A stretch of DNA of 64,000 nt, from contig CALSPZ010000001.1 of the NCBI GenBank assembly GCA_943788365.1, forward strand, positions 124,001-188,000, written 5' to 3'. A program made the position numbers and the translations under genes. Below, piece after piece: positions 25,060 through 34,670 of this stretch. The stretch comes from CAJQGY01 sp905478015. Its GTDB lineage: Bacteria > Pseudomonadota > Gammaproteobacteria > Magnimaribacterales > D2472. A model generated the notes under the pieces. It ran no database searches. It had not been told where the DNA came from and saw nothing but the letters and a program-made list of their open reading frames with translations. Each line of letters begins with the position of its first letter. Positions within the stretch are counted from its first letter, which is position 1.

Positions 25060-27920
25060 ATATCCTTTAAAATAAAGCCTTGATCTAAGAATTCATCTCT
25101 GAATGACTCTCCTCCAATAACTGCCCTAGAGCCACTCCCGGATAAATATAATTTTGATACTCTGGATAGATCATCAACAGTACAGTTTATGACGTTTTTC
25201 CTTAGGGCCAGTCTAGATTCTGGAGTTCTATATTCAAGTCTACTTGCATAGTCGCTTGCAGCTTCGCCACTGGGAGAGAGTGGTTTATCTATAGATGATA
25301 CAACACCCATAATTCCTTCCTCTAATTGAGATTCTGTGATTTGATCAATTGACCACAATCTAGCTTTTTGGAATTCACTAAATGTTTCTTTGCATTTAGG
25401 ATCTCTATAAGAATAAAATTTAAAAACGCCATTATTAGAGTCCTGAGAGGCCCCAGCTCCATAAGCACCGCCTTTTTCTCTTATAGCAGAATGCAAATAC
25501 CCATTTCGAAGGACTGATCCCAAAATCATCAAAGCAGCTGCATCTTCATGGTCCCAGTTAACCGTAGGAAAAGCTTCAGCACAAAAGCAAACCTGTGATC
25601 CAGTTATCCAAGCAATTTCCTGTTCCTGTGGAGAGGTCAAATCAATATTTTTCCATGACTCCAAGAGTGGAGTCGTTAAGTCTAAGTTAAGCTTATGAGC
25701 TTCTAAGGAGCTTGCTGTAAAGGATATAGAAGGGGATTGACTAACTTTATTATGTATAGATATTAGTTTTTCAATAAATGATTTTAAATTTGATTCATTA
25801 TCTATGTCTTTTGCTAAAGCACTTATAAAAGAAATAGATTTAACTCCTGACATTCTTTCTAAAGTTGAAGATGCTTTATTAATTTGAGAAGATGCGCTAT
25901 TCATCGCAAGAAGATGTCCATTTTGGATGATCCCTTTATCATTTGCAGAAGCTGTGAATTCTAAGAGCTCTTTAATTCTTTTTTTCTCAAAAAAGTTTGC
26001 ATTCAAAATAGTATCTTTAAGCAATTTTTGCATCAGAAATGAGTTTTTTTCGAGAGACTTTCCAGCTATTTTAAGGCCAACTCTATTTTTATCTTCGTTT
26101 GATGAGGGAAGTAATACTATTGAAGCGCTTATACCTCCTGTTATTGTAGATTGATATTTTTGAACATCTTCATATGTGTAATCTCCAATACCGATATCAG
26201 TTAAAATATTTGCATACATATTAAGAAAATCAATTTCACTATCGTCAAGTCCCTGAATTGGATATATCAGTGAATGATAGACAATGCCGTTAGTACCAGT
26301 TTTGTAAATATATTTATTATTATTTAGGTCAGAGCTTGAATCTGGCTTAAGATATTTTCTTTGTGCAGGTATATCTGCAATTCCCACCTTTGGAAGTAAT
26401 TCTGGATTATCTTCAGACTCCTGTCTCTCTTTTAGCTTTTTTGATAAATCAATGATTTTATTCTTTTCATCAATTGATAAATTTTTACTTTTTTGTTCTA
26501 ACTCCCTATTTATTTTATCTTCATTCTTTTTATTAAAATTAGTATCTGGTGAAAGTGTAAATCGCAATCTATGGTTATTGTCTAAAAGCTTTTCCTTTAT
26601 AAGAGTTTCTATATAGCCTTCTTTATTAAGATTGTCTTTCAGTTTTTTAAAACTAGAATCTAAATCCAATATACTTAAAGGGTCATCTCTATGAATACAT
26701 GCAGGCAGACAAGAGAGCATTAATTGAAGTCCAAAAGGCATTCCGCTTCCACCAATCTCGCGTTGCGATATTTCCAGTTGATGAATAGATGACTCTATAA
26801 GCTCCTTACCAACACCATTTTTTACTAATTGCTCTAAGCACCCTAATATAAGATCCTGTATTTTCTTCTCATCACCACTTTTGGTGCCTTCTAATCCTGC
26901 AGCAAAAACTAACTCTTTTTGATCAGAGTCTAATCCTGTTAAAGGGGATAATGATTTACCCAGAGATGTACTTTCAAGAACTTTTCTTAGTGGAGAGGCA
27001 GAGTTGTCTAGTAGCACACTAGACATTAGGTATGTGCCTAAAAGCTCTTCCGCATTATGACTTTCGCCTAATAACCATGACATAACAACATGATGATTCT
27101 CTTCATCTCCCGGTTGAGGGTTATAAAGTTCAGTTGCTTCTGCAGGTGATGAAAACCTTTTTTCATTAGAAACAGCAATCTTTTTATTAAGAGGTTCAAA
27201 TTTTGATAAAACATTTGAGGCTATAAATTCTTGTATTTCTTTTGGATCAACATCTCCAGCAGTTAAGAAAATTGCATTTGAAGGGTGGTAATGTGATTTA
27301 TGGAAGTTAACCAATTCTTCATGAGTGAGTTTTAAGATATCTTCAGGATTGCCACCGCTGTTAAATCTATATGTTGATGTTGGATATAGATGTTTAGACA
27401 TACCATGCCAAAGTTGGCTAGTAACCGAGCTCATAGCACCTTTCATTTCATTATAAACAACGCCCTTAATCTCAATTTTACTTGATATGTCATCTATATC
27501 TTTAAATTCAACTCTATGACCTTCTTGAGCAAAATCTAAATAATCCAAGTTTGGAAAAAATGAAGCATCAAGATACACAGACAAAAGATTATCAAAATCT
27601 TTTTTGTTTAATGTAGCAAATGGATATGCAGTCCAATCGCTTGATGTAAAAGCATTCATAAAGGTGTTTAAAGACCTTCTTATCATCATAAAAAAAGGAT
27701 CTCTAACAGGATACTTTTGAGAACCGCATAATGCAGTATGCTCCAGAATATGTGCAACACCTTTTGAATCTTCAGGCACAGTTCTAAAAGCTACCATAAA
27801 AACCTTTTCGCCAGAATCTGAACCCAAATGAATATGAGGAAACCCAAATTCAGATTCTTCATACACTTGTGCATTTATATCTAGTAAGGGAATATATTTT
27901 TGATCTTCTAAATTAAACAT
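25056..27920 (-). CDS. M16C presequence-protease-like metallopeptidase
   Basis: 954 residues of the insulinase superfamily. The inverted zinc motif HILEH (57-61) is followed by the PreP-type segment ALCGSQKYPVRDPFFMMIRRSLNTFMNAFTSSDWTAYPF and the distal Glu in GVVYNEMKGAMSS. The C-terminal half carries an inactive M16 repeat with GGAYGAGA and YRDP. PreP-type enzymes degrade short unstructured peptides inside a closed chamber. No signal peptide is visible, so it is probably cytosolic. It overlaps the convergent lipoprotein gene by 4 bases. Confidence 0.9.
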   Translation of the reverse strand: MFNLEDQKYIPLLDINAQVYEESEFGFPHIHLGSDSGEKVFMVAFRTVPEDSKGVAHILEHTALCGSQKYPVRDPFFMMIRRSLNTFMNAFTSSDWTAYPFATLNKKDFDNLLSVYLDASFFPNLDYLDFAQEGHRVEFKDIDDISSKIEIKGVVYNEMKGAMSSVTSQLWHGMSKHLYPTSTYRFNSGGNPEDILKLTHEELVNFHKSHYHPSNAIFLTAGDVDPKEIQEFIASNVLSKFEPLNKKIAVSNEKRFSSPAEATELYNPQPGDEENHHVVMSWLLGESHNAEELLGTYLMSSVLLDNSASPLRKVLESTSLGKSLSPLTGLDSDQKELVFAAGLEGTKSGDEKKIQDLILGCLEQLVKNGVGKELIESSIHQLEISQREIGGSGMPFGLQLMLSCLPACIHRDDPLSILDLDSSFKKLKDNLNKEGYIETLIKEKLLDNNHRLRFTLSPDTNFNKKNEDKINRELEQKSKNLSIDEKNKIIDLSKKLKERQESEDNPELLPKVGIADIPAQRKYLKPDSSSDLNNNKYIYKTGTNGIVYHSLIYPIQGLDDSEIDFLNMYANILTDIGIGDYTYEDVQKYQSTITGGISASIVLLPSSNEDKNRVGLKIAGKSLEKNSFLMQKLLKDTILNANFFEKKRIKELLEFTASANDKGIIQNGHLLAMNSASSQINKASSTLERMSGVKSISFISALAKDIDNESNLKSFIEKLISIHNKVSQSPSISFTASSLEAHKLNLDLTTPLLESWKNIDLTSPQEQEIAWITGSQVCFCAEAFPTVNWDHEDAAALMILGSVLRNGYLHSAIREKGGAYGAGASQDSNNGVFKFYSYRDPKCKETFSEFQKARLWSIDQITESQLEEGIMGVVSSIDKPLSPSGEAASDYASRLEYRTPESRLALRKNVINCTVDDLSRVSKLYLSGSGSRAVIGGESFRDEFLDQGFILKDI

Positions 27921-27953
27921 AATAAACTTGTAAAAATTAATAAAAAAAATTAA

Positions 27954-28463
27954 ATGAAATACTTAACTCTATTTTTAGCCTTCTTTTTAATAACTAGCTG
28001 CAGTATTAACCCTCAATCTTTTGTCGAGGTTGATAAAGTTGGAACTTTCAATCTTGATAATTATAGCGATTTTAACATAAAGATAAATGAAACAAATCTC
28101 AGCTCAGATATTAATCCAATAGCACTCGAGAAATTTAGAGATGATCTTAAAAATGCACTAACTGAGAGAGGCATGCTTTTCAAGCCAGATTCAAGTCTTG
28201 TTTTTGAGATAAACATCACTTCAAAAGATGAAATCGAAAGTGATAACTTCAATAATTACTATTCGAGATACGGCTGGGATAGATATTACAGAGATGATAT
28301 TCGAACAATTTCTAAATTTGCTTTAAGAATAAATCTAAAAGATATTAGCACTAACTCAACTTTATGGACTGTTTACGCTGATTGGAGAAAAGGATCCAGC
28401 AAATCTCCAACTAAAGACGATGGTTCAAGCGCCTTGGTTGATGAAATTATCCTCAGCTTTTAA
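27954..28463 (+). CDS. DUF4136-like lipoprotein
   Basis: 169 residues with a lipoprotein signal (LFLAFFLITSC, lipidated Cys at about 16). The mature part shows the pattern of DUF4136-like lipoproteins: KFRDDLKNALTERGMLFKPDSSLVFEINI and a late strand ALRINLKDISTNSTLWTVYADWR. Function unknown. Divergent from the M16 protease gene and overlapping the convergent mnmC by 11 bases. Confidence 0.6.
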   Translation: MKYLTLFLAFFLITSCSINPQSFVEVDKVGTFNLDNYSDFNIKINETNLSSDINPIALEKFRDDLKNALTERGMLFKPDSSLVFEINITSKDEIESDNFNNYYSRYGWDRYYRDDIRTISKFALRINLKDISTNSTLWTVYADWRKGSSKSPTKDDGSSALVDEIILSF

Positions 28464-30240
28464 ATCTTGATGGACTCAGCGCCTCTTTAACATCTTTTCT
28501 AAGAGGACTAAATAATCCAAGAACTTCGCAAGTTATAAAATCTGCAAGAAGGGGGGCAAAACTTAAACCTCTAGATGCTAAGGCCCCAATGCAATAAACT
28601 TTCTCATGATCTAGTCTCCCAGCCAATGGAAGTCTATCTGGTGTGGTTGTTCTGACACCTGACCAAAATTTCTTAATATTTTTTTCTTCAAATGAAATAA
28701 TTTTTTTAGTTTTTTGTAATATCTCATCTTTTAATGCCTCATCTGATAATTTCTCTTCACCTTTTTCATAGGATGAGCCGATCCAATTTATTTGATCTTG
28801 AGATGGGAGTATATATCCAGAGTGATTTAGAGGCTGTTTAATATCTTTAAGCTTATTATTATCAATGCCAACAATAGCTCCTTTCATGGTATTAACTTTA
28901 TCCACATGATTGTAAATGCCTGTTCCAGAGCAAATAACTAGATAATCATAAGAATCAGTATTTTTATAATCCTTTATATTTAAATAAACCTTATTATTTT
29001 TAATTGAATGATTTTTATATTCTGAATTTGTATGGATTGTTATATTTTTATGATTTAGACATTTTGCGGATACTGCTTTTGGAGAAATTGCTCCACCAAA
29101 CTTGCATAGCACACCACTATAAGATTGTGAAATATTGTTCTTATCATTAATGACTTCTTTATCAATTTCTTCAAATACATCAGACCTATCTATCTTTATA
29201 AGTCTATCAAGCCAATCTTTTCTATGATCTGAATTTGAAAGAAATAAAATACCGCTATTCACAAAATCTTTAAAATTATCAATATAAAAATTCAATGCAA
29301 AAAAATATGATTGAATTAGAAAGAAGGACCTTGGATCATCTCCTAGTGCTAATTTTGGGTACATAGCAGCCCAAGGGTTACTTGATGCCTCTGAAGCAAT
29401 TTCAGAATTTTTTTCATAAACATCAACTTTGCAATTATTGTTGGCTAAATTTTTTGAAATTATTGAAGCTGCTAATCCTGAGCCTATTACTGCAACCTTA
29501 TACGACGAATGGTGAGCTTTTTTGTTTTTGATATATGTTCCAGCAAGCATATGTCTTTTTTTATTAAAACCTTTTACTTTTTGAACTTCAAATCCACATT
29601 CCAATAAATTTCTTTTTACCATTCCAGATGATGTATATGTTCCAAATGAAGTTTTCTCGTGGCTTAGTAAAGCAACTTTCAAGAATACATCAGTTGTCCA
29701 CATGTCGATATTTTTTCTTGGATCAAAGCCATCAAAATACCAAGCATCAACCATGCTCTTATTATGCATTACACTATCTAAGCCATCTTCAATATTATCA
29801 ATTACCAATAAAAGCGTAGCATTATATTCTTGTATTTTAATTTTATTGATGCCACCAAATAATACAGGAGCATATTTGAGATATAACTCTATAACGTCTT
29901 TTAATTCTGGATATAAAGATTGAATTTTCTTTATGTCTTTTCTTTTTGGGGCATATTTGTCAAAGCTTATAAAGTTTAGATGGGAACATTTTCTTTTAGT
30001 CTCTATCCAATTTTTAAGAGTTATAAAAAAATTTAAACCTAGACCAAAACCAAGCTCTCCAATATTGAACTCCCGTTCTTCAATAGAACTCCATCTCTTT
30101 AATAAATTATTAGAATCTAAAAAAACGTGGGTAGTTTCATTAATAACATCATCTTGATAATATATATCATCATATTTATCTGAAAATGGGTATCCTCTAT
30201 CCCATGATATTTGATTTAACAAAGGTTTTATTGGTCTCAT
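28453..30240 (-). CDS. mnmC: Bifunctional tRNA wobble-uridine modification protein MnmC
   Basis: 595 residues, two domains. The N-terminal SAM-dependent methyltransferase part (about 1-240) contains IGELGFGLGLNFFITLKNW and WYFDGFDPRKNIDMWT. The C-terminal FAD-dependent oxidase begins with the dinucleotide motif VAVIGSGLAASIISKNLA and ends WSGVRTTTPDRLPLAG and GALASRGLSFAPLLADFI. MnmC completes mnm5s2U at tRNA position 34. It is somewhat shorter than the 668-residue E. coli protein. Confidence 0.94.
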   Translation of the reverse strand: MRPIKPLLNQISWDRGYPFSDKYDDIYYQDDVINETTHVFLDSNNLLKRWSSIEEREFNIGELGFGLGLNFFITLKNWIETKRKCSHLNFISFDKYAPKRKDIKKIQSLYPELKDVIELYLKYAPVLFGGINKIKIQEYNATLLLVIDNIEDGLDSVMHNKSMVDAWYFDGFDPRKNIDMWTTDVFLKVALLSHEKTSFGTYTSSGMVKRNLLECGFEVQKVKGFNKKRHMLAGTYIKNKKAHHSSYKVAVIGSGLAASIISKNLANNNCKVDVYEKNSEIASEASSNPWAAMYPKLALGDDPRSFFLIQSYFFALNFYIDNFKDFVNSGILFLSNSDHRKDWLDRLIKIDRSDVFEEIDKEVINDKNNISQSYSGVLCKFGGAISPKAVSAKCLNHKNITIHTNSEYKNHSIKNNKVYLNIKDYKNTDSYDYLVICSGTGIYNHVDKVNTMKGAIVGIDNNKLKDIKQPLNHSGYILPSQDQINWIGSSYEKGEEKLSDEALKDEILQKTKKIISFEEKNIKKFWSGVRTTTPDRLPLAGRLDHEKVYCIGALASRGLSFAPLLADFITCEVLGLFSPLRKDVKEALSPSRFKS

Positions 30241-30278
30241 ATTAGAGTTAGAATTTGGTTAGTTAACATAAGACGCAT

Positions 30279-31982
30279 ATGAAGTATTTTTCTATAATAG
30301 TATTACTAATTGTAACTTCTTGTTCTAAAGAGGTGAATGAATTGCCACAAATTCCTGAATCGTCAGGTGTTGAAGCTCTAATAGCCCATAGCCAGGAATT
30401 TAATAAAGAATTGTATTCTTTTAGTACGCCTGGAGGACTTATTCATGTAGCTGTTGGTTATGGAATAGCAAACTCTATTATGGTTGAGGGGGAGGGCGGA
30501 AATATAATAATAGATGCCTCAGACAGCACATCTCAAGCAGCAAAAGTACATGAATTATTTAAAAGTAAAAATAATAATCCAATAAAGGCAATTATTTACA
30601 CACACAACCATGGAGATCATACATTTGGAGCTGAATATTATATAAATAATCAGCAAGAAAGACCGCAAATTATCTCTCACGAAACAACAGATCATTATAC
30701 TCAGCGCATTATGGGTATTATTAATCCAATAATTTCAAAGAGAAGCACTAGAATGTTTGGAACACTTCTTCCAGATGATCAGTTCATAAATGCAGGCATT
30801 GGTTCAAGTTTAAATGTTTCTGATTCCCCAATAGGTTACATAAAGCCTGACACTGTTTTTAGAGATGAATTAAAGATAACTATTTCAGGTATTGATCTTG
30901 AGTTGTATCACGCACCAGGCGAGACCAATGATCAGATTTTTGTTTGGCTACCTCAACATAAATCATTAATGCCAGGAGACAATATCTATAATACATTTCC
31001 TAATCTTTATACAATTAGAGGAACAACTCATAGAAATGTCACTGGTTGGATAGATAGTCTGGATCATATGAGATCCTTTAAACCAAAGTATCTATTTCCA
31101 AGTCATACCAAGCCTATTGAGGGTGAAGATGCTACAAAAGCTTTAATTGTCTATAGAGACGCTATTCAATTTGTTCATGATCAAACTATAAGATTTATGA
31201 ATAAAGGTTATTATCCAAATGAAATTGTTCAGATGATAAATCTTCCTCCTAATTTAGCATCCTCCCCTTTATTAAGAGAATTCTATGGAACAGTAAGATG
31301 GTCTGTAAAAAGCATTTATAATGGATATCTTGGATGGTTTGATGGAAACCCTTCTAGCCTTGATCCTCTTCCCAATAAATTAGAAGGACAAAAGATTGCA
31401 TCTCTTGTTGGAGGAAATGAAATTCTATTTAGCAGTCTAGAAGCAGCTGTTAACAATGAAGATATGCAATGGGCACTTCAACTCTCAGATTATTTAATTA
31501 ACTTAGAGTTTAGAACAGTCGAAACTAATAAACTCAGAAAAGAAGCATTGCTATATATTGGAAGTAGGGCATCAAACCCAAATAAAAGAAATTATTTTTT
31601 AACTGCTGCGCTTGAGCTAGATCCTTCCTTTGAAGGGTTTCCTGAGGTTAAAAAAAGTGATTCAATTTTAAATGAAATCAATTTAGATACTATTTTTAAC
31701 ATTTTAAGTGTTAGTTTTAACCCAGAAAACTCTTACAAAGGAACATATTCTGTTTGTTTCAGATTTAATTCCGGTCAAGAAAGAGCTGCAACTATAAGAA
31801 ACAGTGTTTTAGAGATTTCTAAAAATTTGCAACACTGCGATCTTAATATCAAAACTTCTGAAAGAGCTTTTAAAGAAACTTTAGCAGGTTTAAAAAACCC
31901 TGTTTTACAAGTAGCATCTGGAAAGATAGATGTTGAAGAAAGCGAGGTAGATTTTTTAAAATTTTTGGCTTTATTTAAATAA
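30279..31982 (+). CDS. Metallo-beta-lactamase-fold alkylsulfatase, lipoprotein
   Basis: 567 residues. Lipobox VTSC gives a lipidated Cys at 15. The dinuclear zinc motif THNHGDH is at 108-114, followed by HETTDHY, LYHAPGETNDQIFVWLP and SHTKPIEG, which is the SdsA1/alkylsulfatase arrangement. A C-terminal SCP2-like segment (from about 470) completes the family architecture. It is expected to cleave alkyl or aryl sulfate esters outside the cytoplasm, which fits a marine lifestyle. Divergent from mnmC, and followed by the structured RNA locus. Confidence 0.85.
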   Translation: MKYFSIIVLLIVTSCSKEVNELPQIPESSGVEALIAHSQEFNKELYSFSTPGGLIHVAVGYGIANSIMVEGEGGNIIIDASDSTSQAAKVHELFKSKNNNPIKAIIYTHNHGDHTFGAEYYINNQQERPQIISHETTDHYTQRIMGIINPIISKRSTRMFGTLLPDDQFINAGIGSSLNVSDSPIGYIKPDTVFRDELKITISGIDLELYHAPGETNDQIFVWLPQHKSLMPGDNIYNTFPNLYTIRGTTHRNVTGWIDSLDHMRSFKPKYLFPSHTKPIEGEDATKALIVYRDAIQFVHDQTIRFMNKGYYPNEIVQMINLPPNLASSPLLREFYGTVRWSVKSIYNGYLGWFDGNPSSLDPLPNKLEGQKIASLVGGNEILFSSLEAAVNNEDMQWALQLSDYLINLEFRTVETNKLRKEALLYIGSRASNPNKRNYFLTAALELDPSFEGFPEVKKSDSILNEINLDTIFNILSVSFNPENSYKGTYSVCFRFNSGQERAATIRNSVLEISKNLQHCDLNIKTSERAFKETLAGLKNPVLQVASGKIDVEESEVDFLKFLALFK

Positions 31983-32006
31983 TTTAAAATTATTTCATAT
32001 TAAGTG

Positions 32007-32034
32007 TTGACTTTCGAAAATATAAGCGTAGTAT
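32007..32034 (+). promoter_or_regulatory. Promoter of the structured RNA locus
   Basis: TTGACT (32007-32012) is separated by 16 bases from TAGTAT (32029-32034). A better -10 match, TATAAG at 32021-32026, overlaps it but lacks a good -35, so the start point could be near 32033 or near 32041. This is the only strong -35-like hexamer in the gap. Confidence 0.6.
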
Positions 32035-32067
32035 TAACTTTACCTGCTGAAACCGACTAACAACCAA

Positions 32068-32172
32068 ATGCAGACGGAAGTTAGAGAGAATCAGAAGGAA
32101 GAGACCAGAGGGAGAAAAGCGTTTTTAAGAGTTGACGATAAAAAAGAGCTTAAAAACCCACCAAGGATATAA
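32068..32172 (+). CDS. Possible 34-residue ORF inside the structured RNA
   Basis: ATG at 32068 runs to TAA at 32170-32172. The predicted peptide is very hydrophilic and charged (begins MQTEVRENQKEETRGR, ends KNPPRI). No clear Shine-Dalgarno sequence precedes it and its frame crosses the 9-bp hairpin. It could be chance or make the RNA dual-function. Confidence 0.2.
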   Translation: MQTEVRENQKEETRGRKAFLRVDDKKELKNPPRI

Positions 32173-32236
32173 GAGAAAAATATCCAAGGAGCTAAAGAAA
32201 TTCTCACTTTAGACCCCAAAGGAACTCGAACTAAGA

Positions 32237-32260
32237 CAGAGCAGTGCTCTGTTTTTTTTT
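32237..32260 (+). terminator. Intrinsic terminator of the structured RNA
   Basis: CAGAGC / GCTCTG with an AGT loop is followed by a run of nine T. This is a strong factor-independent terminator on the plus strand with no protein gene of its own upstream within 250 bases. Confidence 0.93.
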
Positions 32261-32276
32261 GCCTTAAATAAAGTTC

Positions 32277-33494
32277 TTATTTACCAGAAGGTATATCTTT
32301 GTATGGTACACCCTTATCAACCCTTTGATCCTCTGGAAGACCTAGCACTCTTTCAGCAATAATATTTCTTAATATTTCATCTGTACCACCAGCAATTCTA
32401 AGACCCGGAGATCCAAGCCATGCTGATTGAAAGTCATGAATATTACTATCATCAGTTTGTAACATACCAGCCATATCTAATGAATCCATTCCAAAATTAC
32501 CTATTGATTGAAGCTTATTAGCACTTACTATCTTTGTAATTGAAGCCTCAGGACCAGGAGTATCTCCTTTGGATAACGCAGACATAGTTCTAAGCTTGGT
32601 ATTTTTTAAGCCATTCGCTTCACAATACCAATCAGCAATAGATTCCCTTGCAGCCATATTTTCAATTAGTTTGCCACCAATACCATCCTGACCTTTTGCC
32701 CACTTAAATGCTTCATTAACATCAGCTCCATTAGCATCACCCACAGCTAGTCTTTCATTCATTAATGTTGTAATTGCAACCTTCCATCCATCTCCAATCT
32801 CTCCTAGTCTTTGGGTATCTGGTATTTCTACATCATTAAAATAAACTTCATTAAAACTTGAACCACCTGTAATTTGTTTTATAGGCCTAATATCTATGCC
32901 TGGGGACTTCATATCAACAAAAAAGAATGTCATCCCTTTATGTTTAGGTAAATTCGGGTCATGCCTCACAACTAAAATTCCATAATCACTATAATGCGCA
33001 CCTGATGTCCATACCTTTTGACCATTGATGATCCACTTATCACCCTTTTGCTCAGCCTTTGTTCTTAAGCCAGCAACATCCGAGCCAGCAGATGGTTCAG
33101 AAAACAATTGGCACCATATTTCTTTGCCTTCAGCCATTGTAGGAAGATATCTTTCTTTTTGTTCTTGAGTTGCATATTGCATCATTACTGGACCGCACAT
33201 GCCTAAACCTATGTCATATATACCTCGAGGTACATCAAATTTTGCCTCTTCTGAATTCCAGATAATTCTTTCAATAGGTGAGGCCGCAATCCCTCCATAT
33301 TCTTTAGGCCAATGAAGCATTGCCCATCCAGCATCAAATTTTTTCTTTTGCCAGTCTTTTGCTGATTGTAGATAATCATTATTTTCAAAATTAGAATTAT
33401 TAGCTTTTTCTGATTTTAGGGAGGCATTGGCTTCTAACCAATCTCTGCATTTTTTTCTAAATTCAGCCTGTTCTTTTGTATCATTAAAATCCAT
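32277..33494 (-). CDS. Acyl-CoA dehydrogenase (405 aa)
   Basis: A full-length FAD-dependent acyl-CoA dehydrogenase. Visible blocks are CQLFSEPSAGSDVAGLRTKA with KWIINGQKVWTSGAHYSDYG (FAD and substrate binding), MNERLAVGD, and the C-terminal GGTDEILRNIIAERVLGLPEDQR. Oxidises an acyl-CoA to the enoyl-CoA. It is the second gene of a pair; the upstream gene ends 9 bases before it. Such tandem pairs often form heteromeric enzymes acting on steroid side chains or branched substrates; the substrate here is unknown. Confidence 0.9.
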   Translation of the reverse strand: MDFNDTKEQAEFRKKCRDWLEANASLKSEKANNSNFENNDYLQSAKDWQKKKFDAGWAMLHWPKEYGGIAASPIERIIWNSEEAKFDVPRGIYDIGLGMCGPVMMQYATQEQKERYLPTMAEGKEIWCQLFSEPSAGSDVAGLRTKAEQKGDKWIINGQKVWTSGAHYSDYGILVVRHDPNLPKHKGMTFFFVDMKSPGIDIRPIKQITGGSSFNEVYFNDVEIPDTQRLGEIGDGWKVAITTLMNERLAVGDANGADVNEAFKWAKGQDGIGGKLIENMAARESIADWYCEANGLKNTKLRTMSALSKGDTPGPEASITKIVSANKLQSIGNFGMDSLDMAGMLQTDDSNIHDFQSAWLGSPGLRIAGGTDEILRNIIAERVLGLPEDQRVDKGVPYKDIPSGK

Positions 33495-33503
33495 ATTTTT
33501 CCT

Positions 33504-34616
33504 CTAACTTACGTTTGATTTTTCAAGACCTGTAACAAGCCTATTTTTCCAATTAGATATTGAACCTAAATTCACTGAAAGTAATTTTGATCTTCTATAA
33601 AATAGATGACAATCATATTCCCATGTAAAACCATTGCCTCCATGTGTTTGAATATTTTCTTTTGAACAAAACTGAAATGCCTTTGTTGAGCTTACACGCG
33701 CAGTAGCAGATGCAATAGGTAGGTCTGGTGATTCTGTTGATAAAGCCCATGCAGCATAATATGAATTAGATTTTGCTAATGTTATAGAAATATACATATC
33801 AGCAAGTTTATGCTTTATTGCCTGAAATGAGCCTATTTGCCTTCCAAATGCATACCTTTCTTTAGCATAACTAAGAGCCATTTCCATAGAGGCTTGAGCA
33901 CCACCAAGCTGCTCAAAGCTAAATAACACAGCAGCCTGATCAACAAGTCTTTCATAACACTCCCAACCGTTATCTTCTTCACCTATAAGCAAAGTGGGAA
34001 CGTTTTCGATAGACATAGAAAAATGCCCTCTACTCTCATCTACGCTATTGGTATGATTGATACATATTCCGTCTAATGAATGATCAATTAACCTAAGATC
34101 TATGCCATTATCTGACTTTGCAACAACAATTGAATGAGTGGCAATTTTTGCATCTGGAACTGCTATTTTTGTCCCTGAAACTATATTGTTTTTAACAGTA
34201 GTAGTAATATTTTTTGAAGTAGGTGCATGCAATTCTTCAGTTACTGCAATTGTTCCAACAATTTCGCCTGAAACTAGTTTTGGAAGAATGTCTTTTTTTA
34301 TCTCATCACTTGCAAATTTATTAATTGCCTCAGTAAAAAGGTATACAGATGATGAAAAAGGAATAGGTGCAAGAACTCTCCCCATTTCCTCTGCAAGGAC
34401 GCATAGCTCAAGGTGGCCTAAACCCAGACCATCATATTCTTCAGCAATTGTTATACCGGTCCATCCCAAATCAACAACTTTTTTCCATAGACATTCATCA
34501 GTATGAAGCTTGTTTTCTAAAATATTTCTTGATGACTTTAAAGTGTTTTCTTTATCAAAAAATTTTCTTGCTTCTTCTTGCAAATATTTTTGGTCATCTG
34601 AAAAATCTAAATTCAT
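33504..34616 (-). CDS. Acyl-CoA dehydrogenase (370 aa)
   Basis: 370 residues with the acyl-CoA dehydrogenase N-terminal helices (MNLDFSDDQKYLQEEARKFFDKENT), a reduced middle domain (IAVTEELHAPTS) and a C-terminal domain with YAFGRQIGSFQAIKHKLADMYI and IQTHGGNGFTWEYDCHLFYRRSK. It lacks a clean catalytic Glu position by eye, as one partner of heteromeric pairs often does. First gene of a two-gene unit, divergent from the coiled-coil protein gene. Confidence 0.88.
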   Translation of the reverse strand: MNLDFSDDQKYLQEEARKFFDKENTLKSSRNILENKLHTDECLWKKVVDLGWTGITIAEEYDGLGLGHLELCVLAEEMGRVLAPIPFSSSVYLFTEAINKFASDEIKKDILPKLVSGEIVGTIAVTEELHAPTSKNITTTVKNNIVSGTKIAVPDAKIATHSIVVAKSDNGIDLRLIDHSLDGICINHTNSVDESRGHFSMSIENVPTLLIGEEDNGWECYERLVDQAAVLFSFEQLGGAQASMEMALSYAKERYAFGRQIGSFQAIKHKLADMYISITLAKSNSYYAAWALSTESPDLPIASATARVSSTKAFQFCSKENIQTHGGNGFTWEYDCHLFYRRSKLLSVNLGSISNWKNRLVTGLEKSNVS

Positions 34617-34670
34617 AATTGTTCATTTGTTATGTAAAATATAAGTATAAACCATAATTTTTTTTAATAT

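Larger units (their letters stand above)
32035..32260 (+). ncRNA. Unidentified structured RNA, about 220 nt
   Basis: The 294-base gap between the alkylsulfatase stop and a convergent acyl-CoA dehydrogenase holds a complete small transcription unit. Perfect stems are TAACTT/AAGTTA (32035-32040 with 32078-32083), a 9-bp stem 32121-32129 with 32149-32157, GGATAT/ATATCC (32165-32170 with 32180-32185), CTAAAG/CTTTAG (32192-32197 with 32207-32212) and a terminator. Base composition is purine-rich and unlike the neighbouring coding DNA. It does not resemble 6S RNA, RNase P RNA, SRP RNA or tmRNA as I know them. A relation to the abundant marine IMES RNAs is possible but untested. A 34-codon ORF lies inside it. 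Confidence 0.7.

Noticed and set aside
32035..32260. Possibility that the structured RNA is 6S RNA, RNase P RNA or SRP RNA
   Set aside because: None of the conserved cores of these RNAs is visible and the position is not that of ssrS, rnpB or ffs; left as unidentified.
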